Below are positions 23,623-35,644 of a stretch of DNA of 64,000 nt, one piece after another. The DNA lies in assembly GCA_963932465.1 (NCBI GenBank), contig OZ010800.1:95437307-95501306 (forward strand), read 5' to 3'. The stretch comes from Maratus speciosus (Eukaryota; Arthropoda; Arachnida; Araneae; Salticidae). A program made the translations under genes and the position numbers. The stretch's first letter is position 1. Every line of letters begins with the position of its first letter. Under the pieces are notes generated by a model that searched no databases, was not told the DNA's origin, and saw only the letters and a list, made by a program, of their open reading frames with translations.

Positions 23623-25341
23623 GGTAAAGCCAGGAGAGATCGTGCGATAGGAGAATTTGTGCGGTAGGAGAGATCGCGCACAATGATATTCGACGGGAAG
23701 GAGTAGCGTACGCGCGCAGCGACTGCAGGTAGTTGTACAGCAGCATTAGTGCAGTGTCTACATGAATGTGCAAATTGATTGTTCCAAGCGTCTTGGATAA
23801 AGCATTGCTATTTTGTTATATTTTCCAAAGTAAGTGCTTGAATTTTCATAACATTTCGTCAGAATTTTTATAGATTGTCAGTGGTACAAAATACTTTGAA
23901 CTTAAAAGATTTCTTATAAACTACTAACCTAGACTAAGTATGCGAACACCAACAATTCATATTAGAAGTAACCATATTTAAATAAAAGGCCGCGCAATCT
24001 CTCCTACCAAAATAGGAGAGTTTGCGCATCTGCTACTTAGGAGAGATGGCTCATTTCCCCATAAGTTTCAGTGCTAGGAGAGATTACGCAGCTTATTGAT
24101 AAATTTGCATGAATTGCAAATTACCTGTAAAACGTATGAATGAATCTATTTTGAAATAATTTCGGAAAAATACATAATTATCAAAACTTAATTTGGCAAC
24201 AAGTTAATTTGCAAAAAAAAAAAAAAAAAAAAAAAAATACTTTTGCAGAAAAAAATTTCATTAACAAAATAATAATACAGTTGTTATTAAATTAATTTTA
24301 TGTAATTATTTTTGTTAATAAAATATTTGTTAATAAATTAATTAAATATTTTTATACATTTTTTTTAATTTATGAACAATTAATTTTCTTATAAATTAAT
24401 TTTGTTAACTGAAATATAATACAGTGTTTTGGAAAAGCTTTCACCCATTCCAAATAGTGTAATGCAAGTGAAATCAAAGGGAAACAGAGTGCAACTAATG
24501 TTACTGATCCACAAAATATACATGAAAAAAGACTTAAGAAGGATGCCTCTACAAAAAAGACAGCGGAAGATAAGGTGCTTCCAGAAAAAGTGGGATAAAA
24601 AAAAACTAAACGAAAAAAAAACTAAAGGAAAAAAAAACGAAGGTCAATGAGGATAAGTGCACTAAATGTCTGGAACTGTACCAGGAGACAACTTCGACCA
24701 CTGACTAGATTCACTGACTGCTTGTGGCGGGTGATTGTACGAAATCTGCATGGTTTACAACAATAAGTGCCTCTATTGTGGACGATGGCATCTTCGGTTA
24801 GCAAACAAGTTACATTATAACTGTGGAAATGAAAATGATGTTACTTTCAAGTTAAATATGTTATGAAGTAGATTAATGTTATTTTGTAATCTTAGTAGGG
24901 CTTGCTTTTACTGATATTTCAACCTTCTTCTTAAATTAAAATTCTTTAACTGTTGTTAAAATTATTTCTTTTTTTATTATTTAAACATTAGGTTCAAATA
25001 GTCACTCGTAATACAATAATATTTATTAAAAAAACCTTACAACAATGTCATTTAAGTATAATTAGTATTGTTAACAATTTAATTGTACTTATTATTAATA
25101 ACAATATCGTCTAACCATGTGCGCAATCTCTCTTAAGCTATAAGGAGAGATTGCGCAAAATAGTGTTCCTGGTTTTATTACTGCTATTCTATTAAATTAC
25201 AGGATAACAACAAAATAACAATGGGAATGCATAAAAAACAAATTAGATCAAAATTATTCTTGCATAGCTTAGCAAAAAATAATATTTAGATTTTTTTATT
25301 ATTATTCTTTTGAAATGTGCGCAGACTCTCCTCACATTACC
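23623..25341 (+). mobile_element. TA-flanked element with iterated GCGCAATCTCTCC words and zinc-finger relic
   Basis: Ends: GGTAAAGCCAGGAGAG at the left, GGTAATGTGAGGAGAG on the other strand at the right, each one base inside a TA. The word GGAGAGATTGCGCA (reverse GCGCAATCTCTCC) recurs at about 23,633, 23,649, 23,667, 23,992, 24,013, 24,038, 24,076, 25,121, 25,143 and 25,319 in both orientations, clustered near the two ends. That distribution fits transposase binding sites. The middle (24,430-24,790) holds a decayed transposase C-terminus. Length 1,719 bases. I infer a deletion derivative of a pogo-like (Tc1/mariner superfamily) transposon; the TA flank and the zinc finger support this. Confidence 0.65.
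24425..24795 (+). pseudogene. Decayed transposase C-terminus with PHD-like zinc finger
   Basis: The first part gives LEKLSPIPN, and with a frame change KKDASTKKTAEDK. This resembles the basic Pro/Lys-rich linker that precedes the tail finger in pogo/Jerky-type transposases. From about 24,652, KCTKCLELYQET supplies a CxxC pair. After two frame shifts and a stop in place of a Trp, YEICMVYNNKCLYCGR supplies a (H)ExC...CxxCG end. The order CxxC, WxxC..CxxW, HExC, CxxCG matches the PHD-like finger of these proteins and the relic at 51,769-51,945. It is clearly non-functional. Its DNA- or protein-binding role in the family is not known to me. Confidence 0.5.
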
Positions 25342-25653
25342 TTACACGGAAAACACATTTCATTTATTTAAAATATGTGAAATAATAAAGATAAAATCAA
25401 CTGGCATTTGCAAAATAAGCAAATTAGGTATTTTATATTAATTCGCATTTATTTTGAATCCTTTTATATTGTCTCGTGGGCTTACAAATTTATTGTATAT
25501 TTATAATTTTACTGCATTTAACAGCTACAATATAGCGCAAATAGTACGTAATAAATCTTGTTAGTATCAGATCTAGAGAAAAAGTAAATAAATCAAACGG
25601 ATATTTTAAGTTATTGTTACGAACGTATAAAATAAATATAACTCATGGGTATA

Positions 25654-28600
25654 CAGGGTGTCCGGTCTCAACGGTGCCCAATGGCTAATTCCTAAACCGT
25701 TAGTTGTAGACATATAGTTCCAATTACAAAAATGTTTTCAATCAGGAAAAGAAATATTTTTAAAGCGATTTGGGTCAATAAAAATAATTCTTAAAAAATT
25801 ACGAAGTTTAAATTTTTATACGGTCCCCCGGTTCTATAAGTTATATCTGGGTCATTCCACGTAAAATGAGCAAAAATTTAAAAAAAGTCGTGGCCACATC
25901 GTAACAGATTTTAATAAAATTTGATATACAGGTTCAAATCATATTCAAATAGAGCTCTGCAAAATATCTTCACAAAAAATAAATTATTTTAGCAGTTATG
26001 GACATTTAAAAAACTTGTGATAAAGATTGGCATGTGTGCAATCGTCCAAAGTTGCAGGTTTGAAGTTCTGTATCTTAAAAACTATTTAACTGAAATGAAT
26101 TTTTTTTTTAATAATGTAACCTCTGAAAAATTATCTTCTTATTTATTGAGCAATAATAATCTGGTAACACCATGATTATTCTTTAATTGGTTGTAAAAAT
26201 TGCAAATTTGCAAATTTTGAGAAAATTAAAAACGTAATAAAAATTAAAGGAATTCAAAAACATCTGAGAAATTAATGCCTGATGTAGTTTTACATATTAA
26301 GATCGAATTGCTAATGTTTTTAGGTTGCCATGTATTTCCTTCACCTTTAAAAAAATTTAGAAACTTTTAAAAAAATGACAAAATCGTAATTTTTCCTCTT
26401 ATTGATAGGTAAAAAAAATAATGAAGGAAATGTCCCACATTACAGTTATTGCACAGACATAAAGATCAATAAGTCCATAATCTGCTAAAAAAATTTCAAG
26501 CATGCCTTTTTCATTCCTAACGTCACAAAATTGGGTTAAAAAAGGCAATACTAACTACATTCCATGAGCTATTTTTTTTTTTTAAATTCGCGCGCGTTTC
26601 TTAAAATATTTCACGATTTCAAGGTGAAAAAATTTAGTGCTGCCATCTATTTTCTGTATTTGGGTTTAGGTATTAATATATAATTTTCTGTTCAATTGAG
26701 CTTTTTTTTCTACTTTAATTAAAAATCTTCTTGAGGAAAAAAAATACTGAAAGCAAGTATAAAATTTTTTATATTTAAAATATACACTGTTATCTAAAAT
26801 ATCAAAAGAATTAAAAGTTTAAAAAAGCTTTCTTTCAGATCGAAACAAGTGATAGAAATATTGCGTTTTATCCTAAACATTTTTTACTATTTATTTTTTT
26901 TCTCATTAAGGAATAAAAAAGGCAAGAATGAAAGTTTAAATATTTAATATATATACTTTTAGCTATAACGACAAGCAATTTTGATATTGTAGGAGGTGTC
27001 CTTCATCTCAATAGAAACGTTGCATTTTTCCCTCAAATTTTTTCAAAAAGAATTTTTTTCTCATTACGGAATAAAAATACAATTAATAACTTACGCCAAT
27101 CTGTTACTTATTATTCATTCCTAATTATAAATAATTTTTATTATAGTCTTTCCATACTTAAGGCTAATAACCAAAATTGAAACTTCAAGCATGTAGCCAA
27201 AACCACGATTTTGCATCCACTTTTAATATAAATTTTAATACTTAAATAAACAATCCTAAAATCTATTATTTTACATTTACTCATAAATAGATATGATCTA
27301 CTTACAAAGTGATTTTCGTTAAAATCTGTGACATGTCTGCCACAGGGGATTTGCTCATTTTGTATGGAATGACCCATTTAGTAAAATTTTCCTTTTACAC
27401 TGACAAGTAATACAAAAAAAAGTCCCATTATTCTACGATTAAAATTGACCGAGTGATAGCTGTTTAAAGCTGGAGTATCTTTTTTGCTGCAAATTGGGGG
27501 TCATTCACAAATTTAGTCGAAATTATTATTTCGTCAGATATATTAAAAAAAATGGTTGAGAGTTAAATTAACATTGCAATATAAATTTGAAATCTTTAAT
27601 CATTCTGACATATTAATTCAAAATGTACAATTTGCAATAAGCATTTAAGTAAAAAGAAAAAACAAAATTTTTGTTAAATAAAATTATGCTAAATTAACAG
27701 CTTCAATTCTTTACAAAATGATACGCATTTTAAAATATTATTAGATTGCACTAGCCTGCAAAAGTTAGGTTATGTCATGTTTTTTAGCTTTTGATAATTG
27801 ATTCTTATGTATTATGTACCGCTGAATCCGAAATTGACCTTATGTTTTAACCATCACATCAGGATTTTTCGCAAATTGCATATTTCAAAGTTAAAATTGA
27901 ACCTCCTCCCCCATCTCATAGGACCACTCAGCTGTTTAGCTGAAAGAGTCCCAGGATAAGCAAAAACATTGAATAAATTATTGAATAAAATAACATAAAA
28001 TAAAATAAAAAAAGTTTTACATATGTTTTATAGTATGAGATTTTCGCTATATTTTAACTTACACATTTACGATTTGCAAAAATATTCAAACGTGATTGTT
28101 AAATATGAAGGTCGTTTTCAGATTCAGCGCTAAAAAGTACGTAAAAATCAATTATTAAAAGTTAAAAAACACAGCCATTTACTCTACTTTATAGTATCCG
28201 ATTTTTGTTATTCTTTTACTTTGGCATTTTATGATTTAGGAAATATCCTGACATGATGGTTAAAAATTAAGGTAATTTTTGTATTCAGTGCTAAAAAATA
28301 CATAAAAGTTAAAAAACCCAACAATCGCAGTCTTGTATTACCTAATCTAGAACTTTTTCTTAAGCTTCTAGGCTGTAATCTATCCGCACTTTTTTGTGTT
28401 ATCCTGTAAAATAAGTATAAATGGTAACCACCGAAAATCATAATAATATTAGATTGTTATCGGATTTGCGCCAGTATGTAAAATGTAATCTCGATCGGAT
28501 ATTTGAAAGTTAGTTAAAGTTCGAGTACAAATTTTGAACTGGAAAAACATACATATGATCGTTGAAGTAACATAAAAACTTACAAAAATAACATAATTGT

Positions 28601-29111
28601 TGTTAAAAGAAATCATAAAAGAAACTGACAAAATAAAACATGTTATTTTAGTCAATCTGAAACTTAATGAATGTCAACTTAATCGTAATACTTGTACAAT
28701 TTTTTCAAAGCGCAGATACACATGAAATAAGATCTATGAATACTTTAAGCACTTCATATATGTGGCCCCTCAAAGCCAACCCGAACTCATTTGTTTTCAG
28801 ATCAGAAAAGTGGCATAAGTCATGCATTTTTAAAGTTTCATAACTCGCTCAATTTTAGTGTTATATGAATGTGGCGTTTTTTTGTATTACTTGTCAGTGT
28901 AAAAGAAAAATTTCACTAAATATAACTTATAGGACCGGGGAACCGTATAAAAAATTAAATTTCGTAATTTTTTAAGAAAGGTTTTTATTGACCCAAATAG
29001 CTTTTAAAATATTTCTTTGCCTTATTTAAAACGTTTTGTAATTGGAACTATATGTCTATGACTAACGGTTTAGGAATTAGTCATTGGACACCGTTGAGAC
29101 CGGACACCCTG
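25654..29111. mobile_element. Long-TIR TA-flanked element, split by a second element
   Basis: TA at 25,652-25,653 and 29,112-29,113 flank CAGGGTGTCCGGTCTCAACG at the left and its near reverse complement at the right. The inverted arms run about 190 bases up to the inner element on the left (25,654-25,847), resume at 27,377, and continue to about 27,470; the right arm is about 28,830-29,111. Deleting 25,848-27,376 joins the left arm into a continuous match to the right arm (TATAAGTTATAT then TTAGT...). Without the insert the element is about 1.93 kb. No transposase is readable between 27,470 and 28,830. The whole can fold into a long hairpin. Confidence 0.8.
25848..27376. mobile_element. GGGTCATTCCA-type TIR element nested in the element above
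   Basis: Termini are TGGGTCATTCCACGTAAAAT at the left, continuing GAGCAAA, and on the other strand at the right TGGGTCATTCCATACAAAAT, continuing GAGCAAA. It interrupts the left arm of the surrounding element exactly, so it is the younger insertion. The 1,529-base interior is AT-rich with no readable transposase. The target duplication is not clear: at most one T. Confidence 0.75.
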
Positions 29112-29113
29112 TA

Positions 29114-30457
29114 TAATAGACACAATATAGCAACGATATTACAGAATATATTTATTAAGATTGAAATACAATAGACAGAAAAATAGTATGCATTCTGAAA
29201 ATACAATAAATGTTAAATATAAAATAAATTTGAAAAACATATTTATGAGCCTATACTTGCACCAGAAATGTGTACAGAAAAAAATGCTAGTAATATCCCA
29301 TTCCCATTAGCATGTAATTTTTAAAACAATATTCGTACGTCCTGTAGAAACACTCATAAACTAAACTCACTAAAACATTTAAAGAAAAGAACGAATTTTC
29401 TGAGTACGAATTTTGATCTTAATTTCTAAGATTGTAATCCTAAATTTTATTTGAAATATATTTGGAATGCACATTTTAGAAAAACAAATTTCTTTAAAAA
29501 GTTTATCTTGTTAAAACGTAACTTCTAAATCCTGTAGAAGTATTCATGAATTAACTTCAGCATTTCAAAAAAATATATATATTCATAATATCATTTTGAT
29601 TGATTTGATAAGCATAATGTTCAGATTCAATGTTCAGATGCATAATGTTCAGATGCAATGCATAAGTATTGACATCATAATGTACAGAAAACATCTGTAC
29701 TAATTGCTATGCTAACGACCAAGACAAATTAATGTGCAAAGTGATCTTTTTTTACTACTGGCCCCTACCTGTCGAGCTAAGTATCTAAGTAAAAGGTTGT
29801 ATACCTTGCCACGGGACGAAATTCGCCCGATTACCGCATCGCGGTGATCTACCATAAAGTTGTATGTTAGACATTAACTAGTATAGCATATTTAAAATAA
29901 ATTAAATCCTTAAAAGATTAAATACGTGAAAATGTTAAATACAAATACATTAAAAACTGTTAAAAAAATAAAGATTTCATTCAAATAATTAAATTTTAAA
30001 CTAATATATTTCCTTCTAATGCTATAGTATATTTTAAAATGCTGAACAAATGTTTAATCCTTGATGTCCCAAATAATGAATTCGTAAAATTTCATCTTCC
30101 AAACCATTTTTCGTGAATTTTTGAAACTACATTACAAGATTTAAACAATCATTTAATACAATTTAGACGGATTTTGCCAAATAGAATTATTTAAATTTAT
30201 ATTAATAGGGATTTTGTGTAATGTTTATAACTTCGCTCAAATCTTTTATTTAAAGTCTTTTTTTAAATTTTATTTAATTAGGAAATGTACAAATATAATC
30301 TCTTACAATAGAAATGTTTGAATAATTCCGAACTCAAATTTTTCACCCACAATCTTTCAACGTGAGAAAAGCTGAAGGGATGCAAAAGAAAAATAAATCA
30401 TCATTTTAAAAATACTTTTGCCGTGTTCAACCAATAATGCTTTTGGAATAAGATAAA
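29114..30457. other. AT-rich spacer, no gene seen
   Basis: A short hairpin ACCGC-ATC-GCGGT at about 29,836 lies in the only GC-richer patch (29,760-29,860). No tRNA fold or domain is seen there. Confidence 0.35.
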
Positions 30458-31738
30458 GTAAAGTATATATAACTCATTCTAGGCTGCATTACTACCAATC
30501 GATGCATTAAATGTGCTGGGCAGATCTGGGCTCATTAAAGCACACCACCTAGCTACAAAAATATCAATCCAGACATATAGAGGGTGGGGCGACTCGGGGT
30601 AAACGTTCCTGGGGGGGGGGGGGATAACGACTATCTCGTTATATATCTTTGCATCTCATTTCCCTCCCCCCCCACACACACCAGTTTCAACCAATGTATA
30701 TGAAGACGTTTTTTGCTAGTAAAGAGATGGCCGTTTTGTGTTGACAAGGCAGTGAAAATTAAACACCAGTTCCTATAAAAAAAACTCCAATTCGGGTAAA
30801 CGAAGACTTAGTTTTATTTCATGATGAAAGTCCAAGGTAGAGGTACAGGGGGAAAGCAATAAGGAGCCTCTTTTAAGACGTCATCACGAGGCTAGAGACA
30901 TAGCAGGAATGTGTTGAATATACAGTTACAACTTTCTTGCTTGGCGGACTACAATATCGCCAATCTAAAAGTATTTTTGCGCCATGCACAAGAGGCTAAT
31001 GGAAACATTGGCTGGTATGTTCGCCAAAAACATACGGTAGGCTTCTACCATATTAATTGTGTAGGGGGGGGGGGCAAATTGTGGGCTGCAAACATTCTTG
31101 ACTCATGATAGGCGCAGACTAATCTGTACATTGATACAGCTGCGGTTAAAAATAATAAAAAAATAAAAAGTGTTTGTGGGAAAAGGCCTAGTAACAGATC
31201 GAAATCGTTAGGCGAAAGGCATGAGAATGTATTTTTCTAGACCAGATGTTAGATCAAAGATAAACCGCTTTACCACAAAAATGCAGAATTGCCATACATC
31301 TGAACAAAAGGGTGTGAAGCGAAGATAATTCTAATGAATAGATTGCATGTAAAGTGATTTTAAATGACGAGTTATATTCATACCCAAATAAGGAAATGAC
31401 CGAAGTTAAAATGCTTTTGAAACTAACAGTCAGCCGTAAACGAATTTTCTACAAGGTTAAATCGTATGTGTGAAAAGTCCTAAAGTAAAAATTGAAGACT
31501 GAATCACTGATTTTATTTTATTAAAGAGATGTGTAACTAGAATAATTTAATTTAAATATGAAGGGCTGTTAATACAATCGATTTAGTTTTTAAATGTTGA
31601 ATTTAATTTAGGGGCTGCACTGTTTGACTATAGCGCACTAAAATAAATAAATTCTTAAACAGAATTTTAATTGAAACTTCTTGGGGGGGGGGGGGGGGGG
31701 GAATGGAATGTAAACATATATAACGAGATAATCGTTAC
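30458..31738 (+). repeat. 1.28-kb duplication unit, copy U1
   Basis: Begins AAGTATATATAACTCATTCT and ends ATAACGAGATAATCGTTAC. The same unit recurs at 33,009-34,280 in the same orientation with only a few differences, mostly in G-run length. The first 165 bases are flank; the rest is the TIR element 30,624-31,738. A 65-residue frame inside (30,911-31,108) is shared by both copies because the DNA is nearly identical, not because of evident selection. Confidence 0.88.
30624..31738. mobile_element. ATAACGA-type TIR element, copy E1
   Basis: The left end reads ATAACGACTATCTCGTTATA, then TATCTTTGCAT and a C-rich run. The right end on the other strand reads GTAACGATTATCTCGTTATA, then TATGTTTACATTCCATTC and a C run of 19. 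Poly-G/C runs therefore sit just inside the TIRs and also just outside the left end (30,612-30,623). No transposase seen. About 1.1 kb. Confidence 0.65.
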
Positions 31739-31744
31739 ATATAT

Positions 31745-32834
31745 CACCTGGGACACCGCAAAAAAAAAACTGTTTGTTGACCCGTGTGCATGGGCAAAAC
31801 AGCAAGAAAAATAGTTACACATGTAAATATATTTTCAAAACATAAAAGTTTTTTTTAAAAACAAGTTGCTGTCATGAACACAAAAAATCTCTTTCATCAA
31901 TAGTTCAACAGTCCTAAGAGATTTTAGGAATTAATATTTTATAAATTAAGTTTATGGATCTCCACCTTCAGTAAAATTTTCTTCAAAATTGCATACCATG
32001 GTATATATTTTTTTAACTGAGTCGACTTTGACAGCAAATATTTAAGCAGCATATAACTAAACCATTGACTGCACATCATCAAAATATTGATCCTGATTCG
32101 GATAATTTTATGAAAAACACAAGTACTAACAATAAAAAAATATATATATAAACACGAATGCAACACTAGAAGTAAAGAATAAATAGTAATAAGTGAAATG
32201 TGTAATTGTAAACTAATAATCAAATTTAGTATGATTTAAAAGAAATTGGACATGATTTAAAAAAATGTAATGTTTATGCATGCAGCATAGGATGACAAAA
32301 AAAAAGAGGTGCCTGAAGTACGCCCATGAAAAAGGTGTCACCCTGAATCTTGTGTAGACCACAAGTATTATGGCGTCGGCTTAGGACTTCCGCCTTATAT
32401 GAGGAGGGAGTTTTGAGACTCATACAGCGCCCGCTTATATGAGTCCCTGCTCCTCCGAAGACTCTAGCGGTCCTCTAAAGGAGCACACGTCGGTTTACAA
32501 GCAAAAATTGACTTTGTGTGAATTGGAACACCAATTCCAAGGGGTTGTCTCTCAACACAATGAAGTTTTGGACCCTAAGGGCAATAATTTTGAACGGGAA
32601 CAAAACATTCGAAAGGGAGAATTAAAAATAAAAAAATAGATATATGTCACATATATATCAAATGAAAAAGGGGTAGACAATCCTAGAGTGAAGAGAGACA
32701 TAAAAAAAGGAAAAGTCATAATCAGGTTAAATAATGCACAAGTCGTATAATTAGAAGGTAACTAACTGGTTGCCTTAAAGAAAATGTTATCAAATTACAT
32801 GTGAAAAAGTTTTTCTTTTGCGGTGTCCCAGGTG
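31745..32834. mobile_element. CACCTGGGACACCGC-type TIR element
   Basis: CACCTGGGACACCGCAAAAA at the left and CACCTGGGACACCGCAAAAG on the other strand at the right bound 1,090 bases with no readable gene. It lies exactly between E1's right end and the truncated E3 left end, flanked by TATAT-rich sequence. Because E1 and E3 have matching inverted ends, the inverted symmetry extends from about 31,690 to 32,880. It may be a separate element inserted between two element copies or the spacer of a composite. Confidence 0.5.
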
Positions 32835-32840
32835 ATATAT

Positions 32841-33008
32841 ATAACGACTATCTCGTTATATATGTTTGCATTCCATTTCTCCCCCCCCCCACCACCAGTT
32901 TCAATCAATGTATATGAAGACGTTTTTTGCTAGTAAAGAGATGGCCGTTTTGTGTTGACAAGGCAGTGAAAATTAAACACCAGGTCCTATAAAAAAAACT
33001 CCAATTCG
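32841..33008. mobile_element. Truncated left end of the ATAACGA-type element, copy E3
   Basis: The first 168 bases of the element (through CTCCAATTCG) are present, then the sequence switches abruptly to the start of duplication unit U2. The switch marks a recombination junction at about 33,008. Confidence 0.75.
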
Positions 33009-34280
33009 AGTAAAGTATATATAACTCATTCTAGGCTGTATTACTACCAATCGATGTATTAAATGTGCTGGGCAGATCTGGGCTCATTAAAACACACCAC
33101 CTAGCTACAAAAATATCTATCCAGACATATAGAGGGTGGGGCGACTCGGGGTAAACGTTCATGGGGGGGGGGGGTATAACGACTATCTCGTTATATATGT
33201 TTGCATTCCATTTCCCCCCCCACACACACACACACCAGTTTCAACCAATGTATATGAAGACGTTTTTTGCTAGTAAAGAGATGGCCGTTTTGTGTTGACA
33301 AGGCAGTGAAAATTAAACACCAGGTCCTATAAAAAAAAACTCCAATTCGGGTAAACGAAGTCTTAGTTTTATTTCATGATGAAAGTCCAAGGGAGAGGTA
33401 CAGGGGGAAAGCAATAAGGAGCCTCTTTTAAGACGTCATCACGAGGCTAGAGACATAGCAGGAATGTGTTGAATATACAGTTACAACTTTCTTGCTTGGC
33501 GGACTACAATATCGCCAATCTAAAAGTATTTTTGCGCCATGCACAAGAGGCTAATGGAAACATTGGCTGGTATGTTCGCCAAAAACATACGGTAGGCTTC
33601 TACCATATTAATTGTGTAGGGGGGGGGGGGCTGATTGTGGGCTGCAAACATTCTTGACTCATGATAGGCGCAGACTAATCTGTACATTGATACAGCTGCG
33701 GTTAAAAATAATAAAAAAATAAAAAGTGTTTGTGGGAAAATGCCTAGTAACAGATCGAAATCGTTAGGCGAAAGGCATGAGAATGTATTTTTCTAGACCA
33801 GATGTTAGATCAAAGATAAACCGCTTTACCACAAAAATGCAGAACTGCCATACATCTGAACAAAAGGGTGTGAAGCGAAGATAATTCTAATGAATAGATT
33901 GCATGTAAAGTGATTTTAAATGATGAGTTATATTCATGCCCAAATAAGGAAATGACCGAAGTTAAAATGCTTTTGAAACTAACAGTCAGCCGTAACGAAT
34001 TTTCTACAAGGTTAAATCGTATGTGTGAAAAGTCCTAAAGTAAAAATTGAAGACTGAATCACTGATTTTATTTTATTAAAGAGATGTGTAACTAGAATAA
34101 TTTAATTTTAATATGAAGGGCTGTTAATACAATCGATTTAGTTTTTAAATGTTGAATTTAATTTAGGGCTGCACTGTTTGACTATAGCGCACTAAAATAA
34201 ATAAATTCTTAAACAGAATTTTAATTGAAACTGCTGGGGGGGGGATGGAATGTAAGCATATATAACGAGATAATCGTTAT
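33009..34280 (+). repeat. 1.27-kb duplication unit, copy U2, with element copy E2
   Basis: Near-identical to 30,458-31,738. The TIR element occupies 33,176-34,280, with ATAACGACTATCTCG at the left and its inverse at the right. Just outside lie 12 G on the left (33,163-33,174) and AGGGGGG on the right. The interior G run at 33,619-33,630 is 12 long against 11 in U1. Near identity outside the G runs implies a recent duplication. Confidence 0.88.
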
Positions 34281-34733
34281 AGGGGGGTAAATGTAAAGGG
34301 GGGGAAATGGGAAGTAAAAAGCACGAAAGGGAAGGGGAGACTCAACACCCAATTACTCCAATTACCCCAGAATGAATTAAGGATAGCAAGTCCTAAAATA
34401 AGACCATAAGAACAATAATAATAATACATTTAATTACTCAATTTTGAAAACATAAGATAAGAAAAATAATAACTGCGAACTTCAGTATGTAAATTTTGAG
34501 TAAATTTTTATGTGAAACACCTTGTATATGCTGAACACGTTATGTGTCTCCAGCAAAATGAATTTTATAACAAGTTATTTTAATGGTACTATAAAGTCCC
34601 GTCGGCGTATAAAGGGTTAAAAGTTGTTTAGAACAATCTATGCAATTATTCAAGCATTTCAAGAAATGAAACTGTACATGAAAATTTTAAATACTATTTT
34701 CATTAGAAAATCTTGTCATTATTAAGTTCACGT
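34281..34733. other. G-rich patch then AT-rich spacer
   Basis: AGGGGGG, AAAGGGGGGGAAATGGG and AGGGAAGGGGAG occur at 34,281-34,340 and could form G-quadruplexes on the plus strand. No gene seen. Confidence 0.4.
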
Positions 34734-35436
34734 GAAATCTTTTGTACGATCTATCAAACTCGAGTCCGTTTCACCTATTTTCATCATTAGAGCATGTATG
34801 CGTGAATTTCAGAAATTTATTTTTTATTCAGAAATTCCAAATTTATACCGGAAATTACGAAAGGAGAATTTTTAGTTTATGTAATCACAAAACGTCTGTC
34901 GTTAACTAAAGCAAATATTACTATTTACCATTTCTGGTCTCAGTTCGGAATACCTCAATAAGTTCTCAGGAAATCTTTTGTGCGATCTACCAAACTCGAG
35001 TCCGTTTCACATATTTTCACCATTAGAGCATGTATGATTGAATTAAAGGAATTTATTTTTTATTCAAAAATTCAAAATTTATACCGGAAATTACGAAAGC
35101 AGAATTTTTAGTTTATGTAATCACAAAAGGTCTGTCGTTAACTAAAGCAAATATTACTATTCAGTATTTCTGGTCTCAATTCGAAATACCTCAATAAGTT
35201 CTCGGGAAATCTTTTGTGCGATCAATCAAACTCCAGTCCGTTTCACCTAGTTTCATCATTAGAGCATGTATGCGTGAATTTCAGGAATTAATTTTTTATT
35301 CAGAAATTCCGAATTTATACCGGAAATTACGAAAGGAGAATTTTTAGTTTATGTAATCACAAAACGTCTGTCGTTAACTAAAGCAAATAATACTATTCAG
35401 CATTTCTGGTCTCAATTCGGAATATCTCAATAAACA
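34734..35436 (+). repeat. 236-bp satellite, three units
   Basis: Units begin at GAAATCTTTTGT(A/G)CGATC at 34,734, 34,970 and 35,206, giving an exact period of 236 bases. Each contains CATTAGAGCATGTATG, TTATACCGGAAATTACGAAA, AACGTCTGTCGTTAAC and TTTCTGGTCTCA. Divergence between units is a few per cent. Just after unit 3, at 35,442-35,476, a short stretch of the unit appears inverted. Confidence 0.88.
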
Positions 35437-35644
35437 AAAAAGCAATTCCTGAAATGCAAGAATGTATGCTCTAATGATGCAAATGAGTAAATGGAATGCA
35501 TGTTCTATAAAACAAATAGTTCCATAAAAGTGGGACGTTATATTGCTGGTATCATCCATTTAATAATTATTAAGCGTATTAAAGCATTCTATACAATACA
35601 TAGTTTAATCCGACGTTTTATAAATTGTTACCATAAAAAAGAAC

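Noticed and set aside
30911..33657. A 65-residue frame repeated in two copies as a conserved small gene
   Set aside because: The surrounding 1.28 kb, including non-coding flanks, is equally conserved, so duplication explains it.
34734..35436. CRISPR-like array
   Set aside because: Whole 236-bp units repeat without unique spacers; it is a satellite in a eukaryotic context.
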